Shown here: positions 1 through 10,600 of the stretch, one piece after another
Layout: each line of letters starts with the position of its first letter
How positions within the stretch are numbered: the stretch's first letter is position 1
Source: Bacillus sp. MRMR6
Lineage (GTDB): Bacteria; Bacillota; Bacilli; Bacillales; Cytobacillaceae
Reading direction: 5' to 3'
DNA: 38,583 nt
NCBI RefSeq assembly: GCF_001940785.1
Contig: NZ_MSLS01000019.1
Span: 15,461 to 54,043 of the forward strand
Translations under genes and position numbers: made by a program
Notes under the pieces: model-generated
Databases searched by the model: none
What the model was told of the DNA's origin: nothing
Seen by the model: only the letters and a program-made list of their open reading frames with translations

Positions 1-1
1 A

Positions 2-277
2 ATCCTGCTTATACATATTCTTCGTAATGTATATCCATTGATGATTTTACAGTTGAGGACTATCATTTGGGTAATTCTATCAAATATCTATCTTGTAGAA
101 TATATGTTTAATTTACCAGGTTTTACGAGGTTCTTTGAAAAAATTATCTTCTTAGGCGGGGATATTGTATCACTTGTTATCTGTTTGCTCTTTTTTACCT
201 TCCCCCTTATGGCCATTGAAGCCATTAGTTGGTTCACTTCAAAACGAATAAGAGGAAAAGACGTGGTGAGTATATGA
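2..277 (+). CDS. ABC transporter permease, oligopeptide (OppB) type, 3' part only
   Basis: The reading frame is open to the left edge, so only the last 91 codons are present. The fragment begins in the cytoplasmic EAA-like loop (His-Ile-Leu-Arg-Asn-Val-Tyr-Pro), which docks permeases onto their ATPase. Two hydrophobic segments follow, with the Phe-Asn-Leu-Pro-Gly-Phe pattern typical of OppB/DppB permeases. It would form half of the membrane channel of a peptide-type importer. The stop codon overlaps the start of the next permease (ATGA), which implies one operon and translational coupling. No ATPase or binding protein follows, so these must lie upstream of the window or elsewhere. The substrate cannot be told. 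Confidence 0.8.
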   Translation: MLLIHILRNVYPLMILQLRTIIWVILSNIYLVEYMFNLPGFTRFFEKIIFLGGDIVSLVICLLFFTFPLMAIEAISWFTSKRIRGKDVVSI

Positions 278-1275
278 GAAGCTACAAAAAAACAATATTG
301 GGTTCAGCCATCCTTCTAATCCTTTTATTAGCTAGCTTGTTTTATCCTATGTATGGACCTGATGACTTTAACAAGCAAACTTTAATAATGGATGAACAGG
401 GGAATGTAACTGGAAAAGCACCTTTCCCACCCTCAAAGGATTACTGGATTGGGACGGACCGTAATGGGAATGATATTTTATTACTCCTGCTGTACGGTGC
501 AAAATTCACATTGATTACAACCTTTGGAGTAGCACTACTAAGAGTGTTGACTGGCAGCTTGTTCGGGATTTTTATCGCATTATGGGCCCCTTTTCTAAAA
601 AAATATTTTAGTGACTTTTTTTTAGCCTTTCGTTTTGTACCACCGATTTTAATCGGAATTATATTAATGATGCCAGTTGTCGGTTTTTTCAACGATGTTG
701 CCATTTCGTCCATTGTAACTTATCAAATTATTATTCTAGTGTTTATTGGGTTTCCATCTGTCGTTTTATTTACTGTAGATTTGATTGAGGAGTTACTAAA
801 AACAACCTTTGTAAAGAGCTCTTTTCTAATGGGGGCAAGTAAATTTCATGTTCTTCGCAGGCAATTAGTGCCATACCTTCGCTTTTACGGTGTACTGTTT
901 ACCGTGCAGCAATTACTAAGTACATTACATATCACGATGCAGCTTGGGTTATTTGGTTTTTTCCTTGGCGGGCTAAATCGAGAAGGAGTTTTGGGATACG
1001 AAGAACCACCGAAGGCTGCTACCTTATCAAATGAATGGGCAGGATTGATCGGTCAGAACTTTGCTGATTTTGTCCGGGTACCATGGTCTGTATTTGGTCC
1101 AGTTATAGGATTTTTCTTAGTGATATTCATTGTTAATATGATTAAAAATGAAATAGAGGCGAACCTTTCTGAGGGGTATTTGGTCAAGAGGAAAAAGAAA
1201 AAAGCCAAAACTGTAAAGAGTACCGGAACTGCTGAGATGAAACAAAGTCAATTTGAATTTGTAGAGAAGGTTTAA
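274..1275 (+). CDS. ABC transporter permease, oligopeptide (OppC) type
   Basis: This 333-residue membrane protein is the partner of the preceding permease. After an N-terminal membrane segment (about residues 6-26) there is an extracytoplasmic loop with Trp-Ile-Gly-Thr-Asp-Arg-Asn-Gly-Asn-Asp, the OppC/DppC signature before the channel domain. An EAA-like loop (Gly-Ala-Ser-Lys-Phe-His-Val-Leu-Arg-Arg) lies near residue 190. Several further membrane segments follow, then a Lys-rich cytoplasmic tail. The ATG at 274 is preferred because it overlaps the upstream stop and follows GGTGAG. A longer in-frame extension to 229 would run far into the previous gene. The loop and tail diverge from classical OppC, so the substrate is unknown. 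Confidence 0.82.
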   Translation: MRSYKKTILGSAILLILLLASLFYPMYGPDDFNKQTLIMDEQGNVTGKAPFPPSKDYWIGTDRNGNDILLLLLYGAKFTLITTFGVALLRVLTGSLFGIFIALWAPFLKKYFSDFFLAFRFVPPILIGIILMMPVVGFFNDVAISSIVTYQIIILVFIGFPSVVLFTVDLIEELLKTTFVKSSFLMGASKFHVLRRQLVPYLRFYGVLFTVQQLLSTLHITMQLGLFGFFLGGLNREGVLGYEEPPKAATLSNEWAGLIGQNFADFVRVPWSVFGPVIGFFLVIFIVNMIKNEIEANLSEGYLVKRKKKKAKTVKSTGTAEMKQSQFEFVEKV

Positions 1276-1295
1276 TCCAAAAGAGGAGAGATGAC

Positions 1296-1784
1296 ATGAA
1301 CAAGAAAGAAATCATTTTAGAGCAGTTACAATTATGCCATAACAAGAGCTACTGGTTTGTCTCCTTCCAAAAAGCCATCACTGGCCTTACGGAGGAACAA
1401 GCTAAATGGAAAATTCATGATGCAGAAAATTCCATTTGGGAAATCATCAGCCACTTAGTATTTTGGAATGAGCGTTATTTAAACCGCTTTAAAGGTATTG
1501 CCAATCCTGAAATGGAAGGAAATAATGATACAACGTTTTCTTCTTTGAATGGATTAGTGTGGGAAGACGTGATGGAGAAATTTAGTCTGGTTATGACAGA
1601 TTGGCATCATACCGTTAAAGAAAGTGAAGATGGAAAGCTCGATCAACAAGTTAGTGAGGAATCACCAGGAACTTGGCTGGAGACTTTGACCAGCATAACT
1701 CTTCACAATGCCTATCATATTGGACAAATTGTTACAATTCGAAAAATACAGGGCTCCTGGAGCAAGGAACAGGGTGTTAGCTAA
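1296..1784 (+). CDS. DinB/YfiT-like four-helix protein
   Basis: This 162-residue protein is of DinB superfamily length. The three histidines expected to bind a metal are visible: His53 in the Ile-Ser-His-Leu-Val-Phe-Trp-Asn stretch, and His137 with His141 in the His-Asn-Ala-Tyr-His-Ile-Gly-Gln motif that ends most family members. Family members are nickel- or zinc-binding helical bundles. Some act as thiol-dependent S-transferases (for example bacillithiol transferases) and many have no known substrate. It starts at an ATG behind AGAGGAGAG, 20 nt after the permease gene. A strong terminator follows, so it may be read from the permease operon. Its substrate is unknown. Confidence 0.85.
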   Translation: MNKKEIILEQLQLCHNKSYWFVSFQKAITGLTEEQAKWKIHDAENSIWEIISHLVFWNERYLNRFKGIANPEMEGNNDTTFSSLNGLVWEDVMEKFSLVMTDWHHTVKESEDGKLDQQVSEESPGTWLETLTSITLHNAYHIGQIVTIRKIQGSWSKEQGVS

Positions 1785-1807
1785 AATAGGTTTTAAAAGA
1801 GCGAATT

Positions 1808-1838
1808 TTGTGTGGCTGAGTATGCCACACAATTTTTT
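1808..1838 (+). terminator. Intrinsic terminator after the DinB gene
   Basis: A 9-bp perfect stem (TTGTGTGGC / GCCACACAA) with a 7-nt loop is followed by six T residues. Confidence 0.92.
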
Positions 1839-1882
1839 ACCTAAATATAAATTGTTTGGGAAAAGCTAACATCAAATAATAA

Positions 1883-3160
<1,278 letters not shown>

Positions 3161-3310
3161 ATAGATAAAAAAAAAGCAGAAGTAAATGCTCCTACTAAGC
3201 TACGTTTGTAACAAGGAAAAATCAATCTTCTTTAAACATTTCAAAAAGCCCTTTTGCCACACTTCCCTCACCCCAGTCTCGAAATAGTACAGCTACAAAG
3301 AATCTGCTGG

Positions 3311-3347
3311 AAAAATAAAAAAGACGTCTGAATTAACAGACGTCTTT
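3311..3347 (-). terminator. Minus-strand terminator with no gene left in front of it
   Basis: An 11-bp perfect stem (AAAGACGTCTG / CAGACGTCTTT, loop AATTAA) reads into a T-rich run only on the minus strand (TTTTTTATTTTT). No minus-strand gene precedes it, so it is probably the leftover end of a lost gene. Confidence 0.6.
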
Positions 3348-3530
3348 GCGTATTGAGGCGAAAAACCACACTCCACATAGTGTGCTCCATAAAGGAATGT
3401 TCCTCGACTTACACAACTCAGCTCATCGCTTAATTAATATAACATAGTTATCTTCTTGTAACAACTAGTTTATTTTGGAAATGCTATAACGTTATTATCA
3501 TCTTAAAGTCTAAAGGAAACCTAGGTCACT

Positions 3531-3668
3531 ATGAATCGGTTGATGAAGACTGAAATCAAAGAAGGGAACAAAGTAATCTACACCTTAAAAGATCCTATGA
3601 TTATTGAACTCCTACCTGTTGCCCGCCAAATCTTTAATAACCACCATGTAGATACGATAACAATATAA
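3531..3668 (+). pseudogene. Remnant of an ArsR/SmtB-type repressor (C-terminal end)
   Basis: A 45-codon open stretch encodes the wing of a winged-helix repressor (Lys-Glu-Gly-Asn-Lys-Val-Ile-Tyr-Thr-Leu-Lys-Asp-Pro) and the terminal dimerisation helix (Leu-Leu-Pro-Val-Ala-Arg-Gln-Ile-Phe-Asn-Asn). The recognition helix and N-terminal half are absent, an in-frame stop lies just upstream, and no ribosome site is seen. Complete ArsR proteins have about 95-120 residues. It is therefore read as a decayed gene, although an unusual short peptide cannot be excluded. Confidence 0.65.
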
Positions 3669-3889
3669 GATAAGTTCAAAGATGAAGAAGAGGAAGTAAC
3701 CATGGGGCCGAAGAATTAATCACTTTGGCTTTTTACAATTTCGAAGGGCAAAAAGGTATTAAAAGTGCAAATGTCGTTTTCTAAAAAATCTATTAATTGT
3801 AATATTTTATCCACCATTTCCCACGTTTTTTGGTTTACTATTAAAATGTAACCAATATAGAAAATATAGAAAATATAGGAAGTGATCAA

Positions 3890-5698
3890 ATGATTTACGA
3901 CTTGGTACTGCTGCATCCACCAACCGTCTATGATTTCAGAAAAGAAATGCTTTTTACCGGTCCAATTAGTGATGTCGTTCCATCCTCTCCTGTTTTTGAA
4001 ATGTACCCAATTGGGTTGACAAGCATCGGTGACTATCTTGAACGCTTTGGCTTGAAGGTAAAAATCATTAATATTGCAAATAGAATGTTACTAGATCCCA
4101 AATTTGATGTGGAGAAGAAAATTCGAAACATCAAAGCCAGGGCATTTGGCATTGATCTTCATTGGCTCCCACATGCACATGGCAGTGTGGAATTAGCGAA
4201 AATTGTGAAAAAATATCACCCGGGTACTCCTGTACTATTTGGTGGATTATCTTCGACCTATTTTCATGAGGAATTAATTGAATATCCATGGATTGATTTT
4301 GTCGTGCGCGGTGATACCACTGAAAAGCTAATACTGATGCTGCTTAATAAGCTGGAGAAAGGGGACGGTACAGGATTTGCTGATATTCCAAATCTTACCT
4401 GGAAGCGGGATCATCAATATTTCTACAATGAGATTACTTATGTCCCAGATAGTCTTGATGAATTTAATCTGCCTGGCTACCGCTATATTATTGGCTCAGT
4501 CTTTAAATATTTTAATTTACTAGATCCACTTCCATATAAAGGATGGATTCAATATCCAAACACAGCGATTTTAACCTCAAAGGGTTGCAGCTACAATTGC
4601 TTAATCTGCGGCGGATCAAAGGATGCCTATGAAATGAACTGTAATAGGAAAAAGCTAGTGATGAGATCGCCTAAAAAAATGCTAGAAGACATTGCTCTAA
4701 TCCAACGATTTACCCGTGCTCCAATCTTTCTGTTAAATGATATCAGGCAGGGCGGAAAAAAGTACGTGGATGAATTCCTCGATGGATTAGCAAAGATGAA
4801 ATTGAAGAACGAGCTTGTTTTTGAACTTTTTAATTATGCTGATGAGAAATTCTTTGCACGTTTAAATAAAGCAATCCCTAAATTTAGTATTGAGCTAACA
4901 CTTGAATCGGCAGATGAAGAGATTCGTAAATATAACGGGAAACTGCCTTGTACGAATGCCAAAGTAATTGAAATGCTTCAATTTGCCCTAAAACATAACT
5001 GCTCAAAGATTGATTTGTTTTTCATGACCGGAATACCTAATCAAACGTACGCGAGTGCTATGAGGAATGTGGATTTTTGTGAAATTATTCACAAAGAGTG
5101 TAATGAAAGTACACGGATTTCGTACTTTGTTGCCCCACTTTCACCATTTCTTGATCCAGGCAGTCCTGCCTTTGAACATCCTGAGAAATATGGCTATAAG
5201 AAATTCTGTCATAAACTTGAGGATTTCCGCGAGGCCATGAAGCAGCCATCATGGAAAAATATGCTGAGCTATGAAACGAACAGCATGACGCGTGAGGAAA
5301 TTGTTGCAGCCACCTATGATTCCGCCTTAAGGCTAAATGAATTCAAATGGATATATAACATCATAACAAAAGACGTACATGATGAAGTGGAGATGAAAAT
5401 TAAAAAATCTGTTGAATTCCTAAAACGACATGATGAATTGGCCCTGCTTCCGGCAGAGGAACAAAAACAAGAGCTTGGCCTTATAAAGGAAGAAGTGGAC
5501 AAAATCAACCGCCACAGTATTTGCGGGGAGAATGAATTAAAATGGGAAGTGAAGAAATTATTTGCCAATTTCCCTTCATTAACCTATATCGGACTTGAGC
5601 TACTGATTAAAGATGTGATAAAAGATATTAAGTGTAAATTGGGTAAAATTGACCGAAATAAAGTGATGGTAACGAGCTCTTCTACAGTTCGAAAATAA
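3890..5698 (+). CDS. B12-binding-domain radical SAM protein
   Basis: This 602-residue protein has the layout of cobalamin-dependent radical SAM enzymes. An N-terminal Rossmann-like region (about 1-150) carries a Gly-Ile-Asp-Leu-His segment near residue 89, similar to the cobalamin-binding loop. A radical SAM barrel follows, with Cys233, Cys237 and Cys240 in Cys-Ser-Tyr-Asn-Cys-Leu-Ile-Cys, the CxxxCxxC that binds a 4Fe-4S cluster. About 100 residues at the C-terminus (from about 490) are helical and Lys/Glu-rich. Such enzymes cleave SAM to a radical and often methylate or rearrange unreactive carbons. No partner biosynthetic gene is adjacent, so the substrate is unknown. Start ATG follows AGGAAGTG. 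No clear terminator was found after it. Confidence 0.85.
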   Translation: MIYDLVLLHPPTVYDFRKEMLFTGPISDVVPSSPVFEMYPIGLTSIGDYLERFGLKVKIINIANRMLLDPKFDVEKKIRNIKARAFGIDLHWLPHAHGSVELAKIVKKYHPGTPVLFGGLSSTYFHEELIEYPWIDFVVRGDTTEKLILMLLNKLEKGDGTGFADIPNLTWKRDHQYFYNEITYVPDSLDEFNLPGYRYIIGSVFKYFNLLDPLPYKGWIQYPNTAILTSKGCSYNCLICGGSKDAYEMNCNRKKLVMRSPKKMLEDIALIQRFTRAPIFLLNDIRQGGKKYVDEFLDGLAKMKLKNELVFELFNYADEKFFARLNKAIPKFSIELTLESADEEIRKYNGKLPCTNAKVIEMLQFALKHNCSKIDLFFMTGIPNQTYASAMRNVDFCEIIHKECNESTRISYFVAPLSPFLDPGSPAFEHPEKYGYKKFCHKLEDFREAMKQPSWKNMLSYETNSMTREEIVAATYDSALRLNEFKWIYNIITKDVHDEVEMKIKKSVEFLKRHDELALLPAEEQKQELGLIKEEVDKINRHSICGENELKWEVKKLFANFPSLTYIGLELLIKDVIKDIKCKLGKIDRNKVMVTSSSTVRK

Positions 5699-5776
5699 TC
5701 ATTTTTCTTCCGGGCTGCGTAAGGACAAATTAAGGCGGAAATCCAGAAAAATAAGGCGTTTTCAGTGGTTTTTTCA

Positions 5777-5805
5777 TTGACAAATAAGCTAAAAAATGTT
5801 AAATT
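5777..5805 (+). promoter_or_regulatory. SigA-type promoter of the cold-shock gene
   Basis: TTGACA at 5777-5782 and TAAATT at 5800-5805 are separated by 17 bp. Transcription from here would give an untranslated leader of about 148 nt. Confidence 0.75.
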
Positions 5806-5811
5806 TTAGAC

Positions 5812-5959
5812 AGCCGTTGCACGAGATTAGATTTATGTTTCAAAGCTTGTTCAAAGTTTTAACCGAAGTTTGGATAAGGAAGTGAATTTAAGCTATCACG
5901 TTGTAATTTGGTGAATTTTACACAAGGCTACGCTTTAGCCAATAGGGGGATTTTTTTAC
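5812..5959 (+). promoter_or_regulatory. Long 5' leader of the cold-shock mRNA
   Basis: About 148 nt of transcribed but untranslated sequence precede the csp start. A small hairpin (GGCTA / TAGCC) sits directly before the GGGGGA ribosome site. Long structured leaders on csp genes are known to switch folding with temperature. That role is inferred here. Confidence 0.6.
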
Positions 5960-6160
5960 ATGAAAAACGGTAAAGTAAAATGGTTCAACTCTGAAAAAGG
6001 TTTCGGATTCATCGAAGCTGAAGATGGAAACGACGTATTCGTTCACTTTTCTGCTATCCAAACAGAAGGTTTCAAAACTTTAGAAGAAGGTCAAGAAGTC
6101 TCTTTCGAAGTTGTTGAAGGTGCTCGTGGACCACAAGCTGCTAACGTAATTAAGAAGTAA
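5960..6160 (+). CDS. Cold-shock protein (CspA/CspB family)
   Basis: This 66-residue single cold-shock domain protein is of standard length. Both RNA-binding motifs are intact: RNP1 Lys-Gly-Phe-Gly-Phe-Ile-Glu and RNP2 Val-Phe-Val-His-Phe. The start Lys-Asn-Gly-Lys-Val-Lys-Trp-Phe-Asn is typical of Bacillus CspB/CspD. These proteins bind single-stranded RNA and DNA, melt mRNA structure and are strongly expressed on cold shock or in stationary phase. It is a single-gene unit with its own promoter, long leader and terminator. Which Bacillus paralogue it corresponds to cannot be decided from one copy. Confidence 0.97.
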   Translation: MKNGKVKWFNSEKGFGFIEAEDGNDVFVHFSAIQTEGFKTLEEGQEVSFEVVEGARGPQAANVIKK

Positions 6161-6178
6161 TCTATGAAACAACCATTT

Positions 6179-6208
6179 AACAGCCTGCCAAAGTGTCGGC
6201 TGTTTTTT
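6179..6208 (+). terminator. Intrinsic terminator after csp
   Basis: A 7-bp stem (AACAGCC / GGCTGTT) with a 12-nt loop is followed by a T-run. Confidence 0.8.
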
Positions 6209-6378
6209 CATGTCTTCCATTTCTTCAATATCCCTATAATATCCCCCGAAGTTCCTGTTATTTCTAGGCGAATGCCAGGTTTTTCTAGGCTAATAAGAAA
6301 GTATAAAAATTTTACTTAATTTTTTTACTTCCTTAATACGCATAAGCGTAACTACGCCTGTGTCTTCGCCCTAAGGGG

Positions 6379-6402
6379 CTCGCCAATCGGCGAGTTTTCT
6401 TT
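6379..6402 (+). terminator. Second terminator-like hairpin upstream of sbcD
   Basis: CTCGCC / GGCGAG with an AATC loop is followed by TTTTCTTT. It lies about 200 nt beyond the csp terminator, with no gene between, and would insulate sbcD from read-through. Confidence 0.6.
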
Positions 6403-6432
6403 ATCTTTCCAACCTCAAAGCAGTTGGTATTT

Positions 6433-6441
6433 TGCTATAAT
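6433..6441 (+). promoter_or_regulatory. Extended -10 promoter of sbcDC
   Basis: TGCTATAAT is a TGn-extended -10 box. No good -35 is seen 17 bp upstream. Transcription would begin near 6448, which makes the upstream ATG at 6449 an unlikely start and supports the ATG at 6476. Confidence 0.6.
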
Positions 6442-6475
6442 AGTAATTATGAGTTTATTAAGATGGGGTGAAAAG

Positions 6476-7621
6476 ATGAAATTTATCCATACCGCCGATT
6501 GGCATTTAGGTAAATTGGTTCATGGTGTTTATATGACAGAAAACCAACGTGAGGTTCTTGAGCAGTTTGTAAGTATTGTGGCCGAAGAAAAGCCAGATGC
6601 AGTTGTCATTGCCGGCGACCTTTATGACCGGTCCGTTCCTCCAACAGACGCAGTCGATCTCCTAGACGAAATTCTTTTTAAAATAAATGTTGAGTTAAAA
6701 ACTCCAGTAGTAGCCATTGCCGGAAACCATGATAGCGCAGAGCGTCTCTCATTTGGCAGTTCGTGGTATCAGCACAGTCAATTCTATCTTTCCGGTAAAA
6801 TCACAAATAGCTTTAAGCCAGTTCAAATCAACGGAGTAAACTTTTATTTAGTACCATATGCTGAACCGGGTGTTGTCAGACAGCTTCTCCAGGACGATTC
6901 TATCCACTCCCATCAAGAGGCGATGAAGGCTCTTATTAGTAGGATGGAAGAGACAATCAATCCAAACGAACCGAATGTTTTGGTTGGACATGCGTTCGTC
7001 TTAGGAGGACAGGTATCAGATTCAGAACGAGTATTATCAGTAGGGGCATCAGGATGTGTCGATGCCGAATTATTTAGTCCGTTTTCCTATACAGCGCTTG
7101 GCCATCTGCATAGTCCTGAAGCAATCAAGCATGAGACAGTTAAATATTCAGGCTCACTATTAAAATATTCATTTTCTGAGGCAAAGCATAATAAGTCGAT
7201 TAGTATTATTGAAATGGATGAAAAGGGTCAATTTTCACATCGATACCGTTCGCTGACACCTACACATGACTTACGAGAATTAGAAGGTTATTTGGAAGAA
7301 TTGTTGGATCCTCAGTTTTATGAAAAAGAAAAACTGCATGATTACTTAAAAATTACTTTGCATGATGAAGGTGCATTAATCGATCCTATCAATAAATTAC
7401 GCCAGGTGTATCCAAATGTTCTCCACCTAGAACGAAAAATTGATATTACGGACATGAAAAAGAAGCAATCCTTCAGTGCTATTCAGGGTGAGAAAAAGTC
7501 GGAGCTTGAGTTGTTTGAGCAATTTTATTCAGAAATGACTACCTCAGAATTTACAGCTGATAAAAAGGATGCAATGGCAGAAGTGATTGAAAAGGTGTTA
7601 CGAGAGGAGATGGTAAAGTGA
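6476..7621 (+). CDS. sbcD: Exonuclease subunit SbcD (Mre11-like nuclease)
   Basis: This 381-residue protein is the nuclease half of the SbcCD complex, which cuts DNA hairpins and protein-blocked ends during replication and repair. The metallophosphoesterase motifs appear in order: Asp8-Trp-His10, Gly-Asp-Leu-Tyr-Asp-Arg, Gly-Asn-His-Asp, Gly-His-Ala-Phe and Gly-His-Leu-His. The chosen ATG follows GGGGTG with a suitable spacer. The longer frame from 6449 would begin at the predicted transcription start. The stop overlaps the sbcC start (GTGA), so the subunits are translationally coupled. Confidence 0.97.
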   Translation: MKFIHTADWHLGKLVHGVYMTENQREVLEQFVSIVAEEKPDAVVIAGDLYDRSVPPTDAVDLLDEILFKINVELKTPVVAIAGNHDSAERLSFGSSWYQHSQFYLSGKITNSFKPVQINGVNFYLVPYAEPGVVRQLLQDDSIHSHQEAMKALISRMEETINPNEPNVLVGHAFVLGGQVSDSERVLSVGASGCVDAELFSPFSYTALGHLHSPEAIKHETVKYSGSLLKYSFSEAKHNKSISIIEMDEKGQFSHRYRSLTPTHDLRELEGYLEELLDPQFYEKEKLHDYLKITLHDEGALIDPINKLRQVYPNVLHLERKIDITDMKKKQSFSAIQGEKKSELELFEQFYSEMTTSEFTADKKDAMAEVIEKVLREEMVK

Positions 7622-10600
7622 AACCGTTAAAACTAATGATGCAAGCATTTGGTCCCTATGCAGAAGTGGAAACGATTGACTTTACTGAATTAGGCAACCG
7701 GACGATGTTTGTTATTTCTGGTAATACCGGCTCGGGAAAAACTACCATTTTTGATGCCATCAGCTATGCCATCTATGGAAAAGCGAGCGGAGAGGACCGT
7801 AACGGACCTGAACTACGCAGTCAATTTGCCAAAGAGGATCTACTGACTCAGGTTTCGCTAGATTTCTCTCTACGAAGCAAAGTGTTTTCTATCACACGCC
7901 TTCCGCAGCAGTTAAAGAAGAAAGATAAAGGTGAGGGTTATACAACGATACCTGCAAAAGCAGAGCTGTCTATATGGGGTGAAAACGGAGAGAAGAAATT
8001 AATTGCTTCAAAAATTAATGACGTTGAAGAGAAAATTAAGGAAATTATGCTGATTGACAGTAATCAATTCCGGCAAATCTTAATGATTCCGCAAGGAGAG
8101 TTCCGCAAACTACTTACTTCAGATAGTAAAGATAAGGAAGTTATTTTGCAGCGGTTATTTCATACCCAAATCTATAAAATGGTAGAGGATCAACTAAAGG
8201 CAGAGTCATCTGACTTGAAGAAATCAGTTGAGGACCAGGTATTGTCACGAAACGAGGCGATGCGACGGATTCAAGCGGTAACGAATGAATCGTTAAAAGA
8301 ATATGTAGCGGCTGAAAGTGTGAATGACACCATCATGATGCCCTTGCTGCAGGAAGAAATAGCAGGAATGACCAAATTGCTTGATCAGTTAAATGCAACT
8401 CTTAAGGAAAAGGAACTAGAACAGGACCGCCTAAAAGCACAGCTTTTTGAAGCGGAGACGACCTTAAAGCAACTGCAAACAAAGGAAACACTGAAGCTTC
8501 AGAAAGGTCAATTAGAAGAGCAGCGGGAAGTGTTTGTTGAAAAAGAAAAACAGGTTCAACTTGCACAAAAAGCTGCTCTATTGGCAAAGCAAGAAGAACT
8601 CTGCCATCGTTTAAAGCGTGAAGTCGATCAGGTTATGGCCAATGTTACAGCGATAAAAACGGAGTTGAATATATTAGCGGACCAAAGAAAACAGTCCGAA
8701 GAGCGCTTGCAAACCGAGCTTGCTCGTGAGCCAGAGCGCCAAGCTTGTCTAGATGAAATGAATCGTTTAGTAGGCATGAAAGAGGATGTTTATTCGTTTG
8801 CTGCGTTAGGGAAAGAAACTGCAGCAGTGGAGGCATTATTGAAAACATCGAAGGCAAAGCAGGGCCAAGAAGAGAAAAATCTTCAGTTACTAGAAGAGCG
8901 ATTAAATTTTCTTCAGCAGCAAAAATTAACGATTGAACAAGGACAGTTAACTTACTTGGAGAATGAGCGCCAAGTAGAGCGGCTGCAAGCAGAGCTTGAC
9001 CGTATTGAGAAATATGAAGCTTATCTTACTCGCCATCAAAAGGCCGTTGTCGATTTCAAGGATAAAACGGGGCGTTATGAAAATAGCTTAGCGCGATTTA
9101 ATGATAGCAAGGTATTTGTAGAAGAATTAGAGAATAAGTGGATGCATGGCCAGGCTGCGCTTTTAGCAGCAAGGCTGCAAACGGGTGAAGCGTGTCCAGT
9201 TTGCGGATCTGAGCATCATCCATCCCCGGCCTCTGATCATCAAAATCATATGCCAAATGAAGAAGATTTAAAGACTGCAAGAATGCAGGCCGAAGCCTTA
9301 GAAAAAGAAAAGTCTATGGCAGAATCTAGTTATTATCAAAGTCAGTCAGCAGAACAAACACAGAGGTCAGCTATTGATGAGGTGTTACAAGAAATACGCG
9401 CTCATCGTGCTGATTTTGAAGAAAATCGGGTAGACCATATAAAATCAGAGGTTTTTTATGCACTAACTAATCTGGTAGAAAAGCAAAGAAAACTCTCAGA
9501 ACAAATTAAACAGTTAGAACATGTAAAATTAGAAATTGAGAAGCGTGAAACAGAAAAACAAAAGATTCATACAAGTATCCAGCAGCTGTTACTTGAGGTG
9601 ACTGATTTAACTGTTCAGTATACAGAGAAGAAGACGAATTTAACAAGAATGATGACGGTGATTCCTGAAAATCTTCGCTCAGAAGCGGCATATGAAAAGA
9701 CTTTATCAGAGATTAAAAAACTGCATGAACAATTAATCAAGCAGCTAGAAGAAGCTAAGGAGCGTCTTCAGTCGATTAAAGAAAGACTAGCTACAGAGAC
9801 TGCTAGATTGCAGGATGCAGAAAAGTATCATAGTACGAAACAAGATGAGCTTACACAAGAGCGTGAAAGTTTTAAAAACATGCTTACAGATCAAGGCTTT
9901 GAAAACTATAATGTTTATCATTCTGCGAAAAAGAGTGATATTGAAGTGCAGCAGCTGGAGCTGAAAATACGCAAGTTTCGTGAGGATTTGCGTTCTGTAA
10001 CTGACCGTTTACAGGAGCTAACCGAGCTTCTAAAGGATGTTAAAACACCAGATGTGGAAGGGTTGAAAGCGGCTCTTGAAAAGGTTCATGTTGAAAGAGA
10101 GTCGATCAATCAGCAACGAACAGACCTGTTTGTGAAAAAGCGCGACAACGAGGAGATTTATGCTCGGGTGGTGCGCTTAAATGATCAAATGAAAGTTTTG
10201 GAGGAGCGCTATAAGCTGATTGGCCACCTTCATGATATTGCGAGAGGCCAAAACAATCTACGGGTTACGTTTGAACGGTTTGTTCTAGCTTCGTTCCTGG
10301 ATAATATTTTACGTGAGGCGAATGGTCGTTTACGGAAGATGACGGCAGGAAGATTTCAATTGCTTAGAAAAACAGACAAAGCAAAGGGGAATGCACAAAG
10401 CGGTTTAGAATTGCTTGTATATGACCAGTACACCGGTCAAGAGCGACATGTTAAAACATTATCTGGCGGGGAAAGCTTTAAAGCAGCCCTTTCACTTGCA
10501 CTAGGTCTTGCAGATGTTGTCCAAAACTATGCTGGTGGTGTTTCACTAGAGACGATGTTCATTGATGAAGGCTTTGGAACACTAGACCCTGAATCTCTTG

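Larger units (their letters stand above)
3161..3889. other. Gene-poor decayed stretch of about 730 bp
   Basis: No intact gene is seen. It holds a hairpin whose T-run reads on the minus strand (3311-3347), an ArsR-like C-terminal remnant (3531-3668), and an AT-rich leader with three near-repeats of AATATAG just before the radical SAM gene. Between 3350 and 3500 no reading frame of recognisable origin was found. Confidence 0.6.

Noticed and set aside
3890..5698. A natural-product gene cluster around the radical SAM gene
   Set aside because: No precursor peptide, tailoring enzyme or exporter lies on either side; the neighbours are a decayed region and a cold-shock gene.
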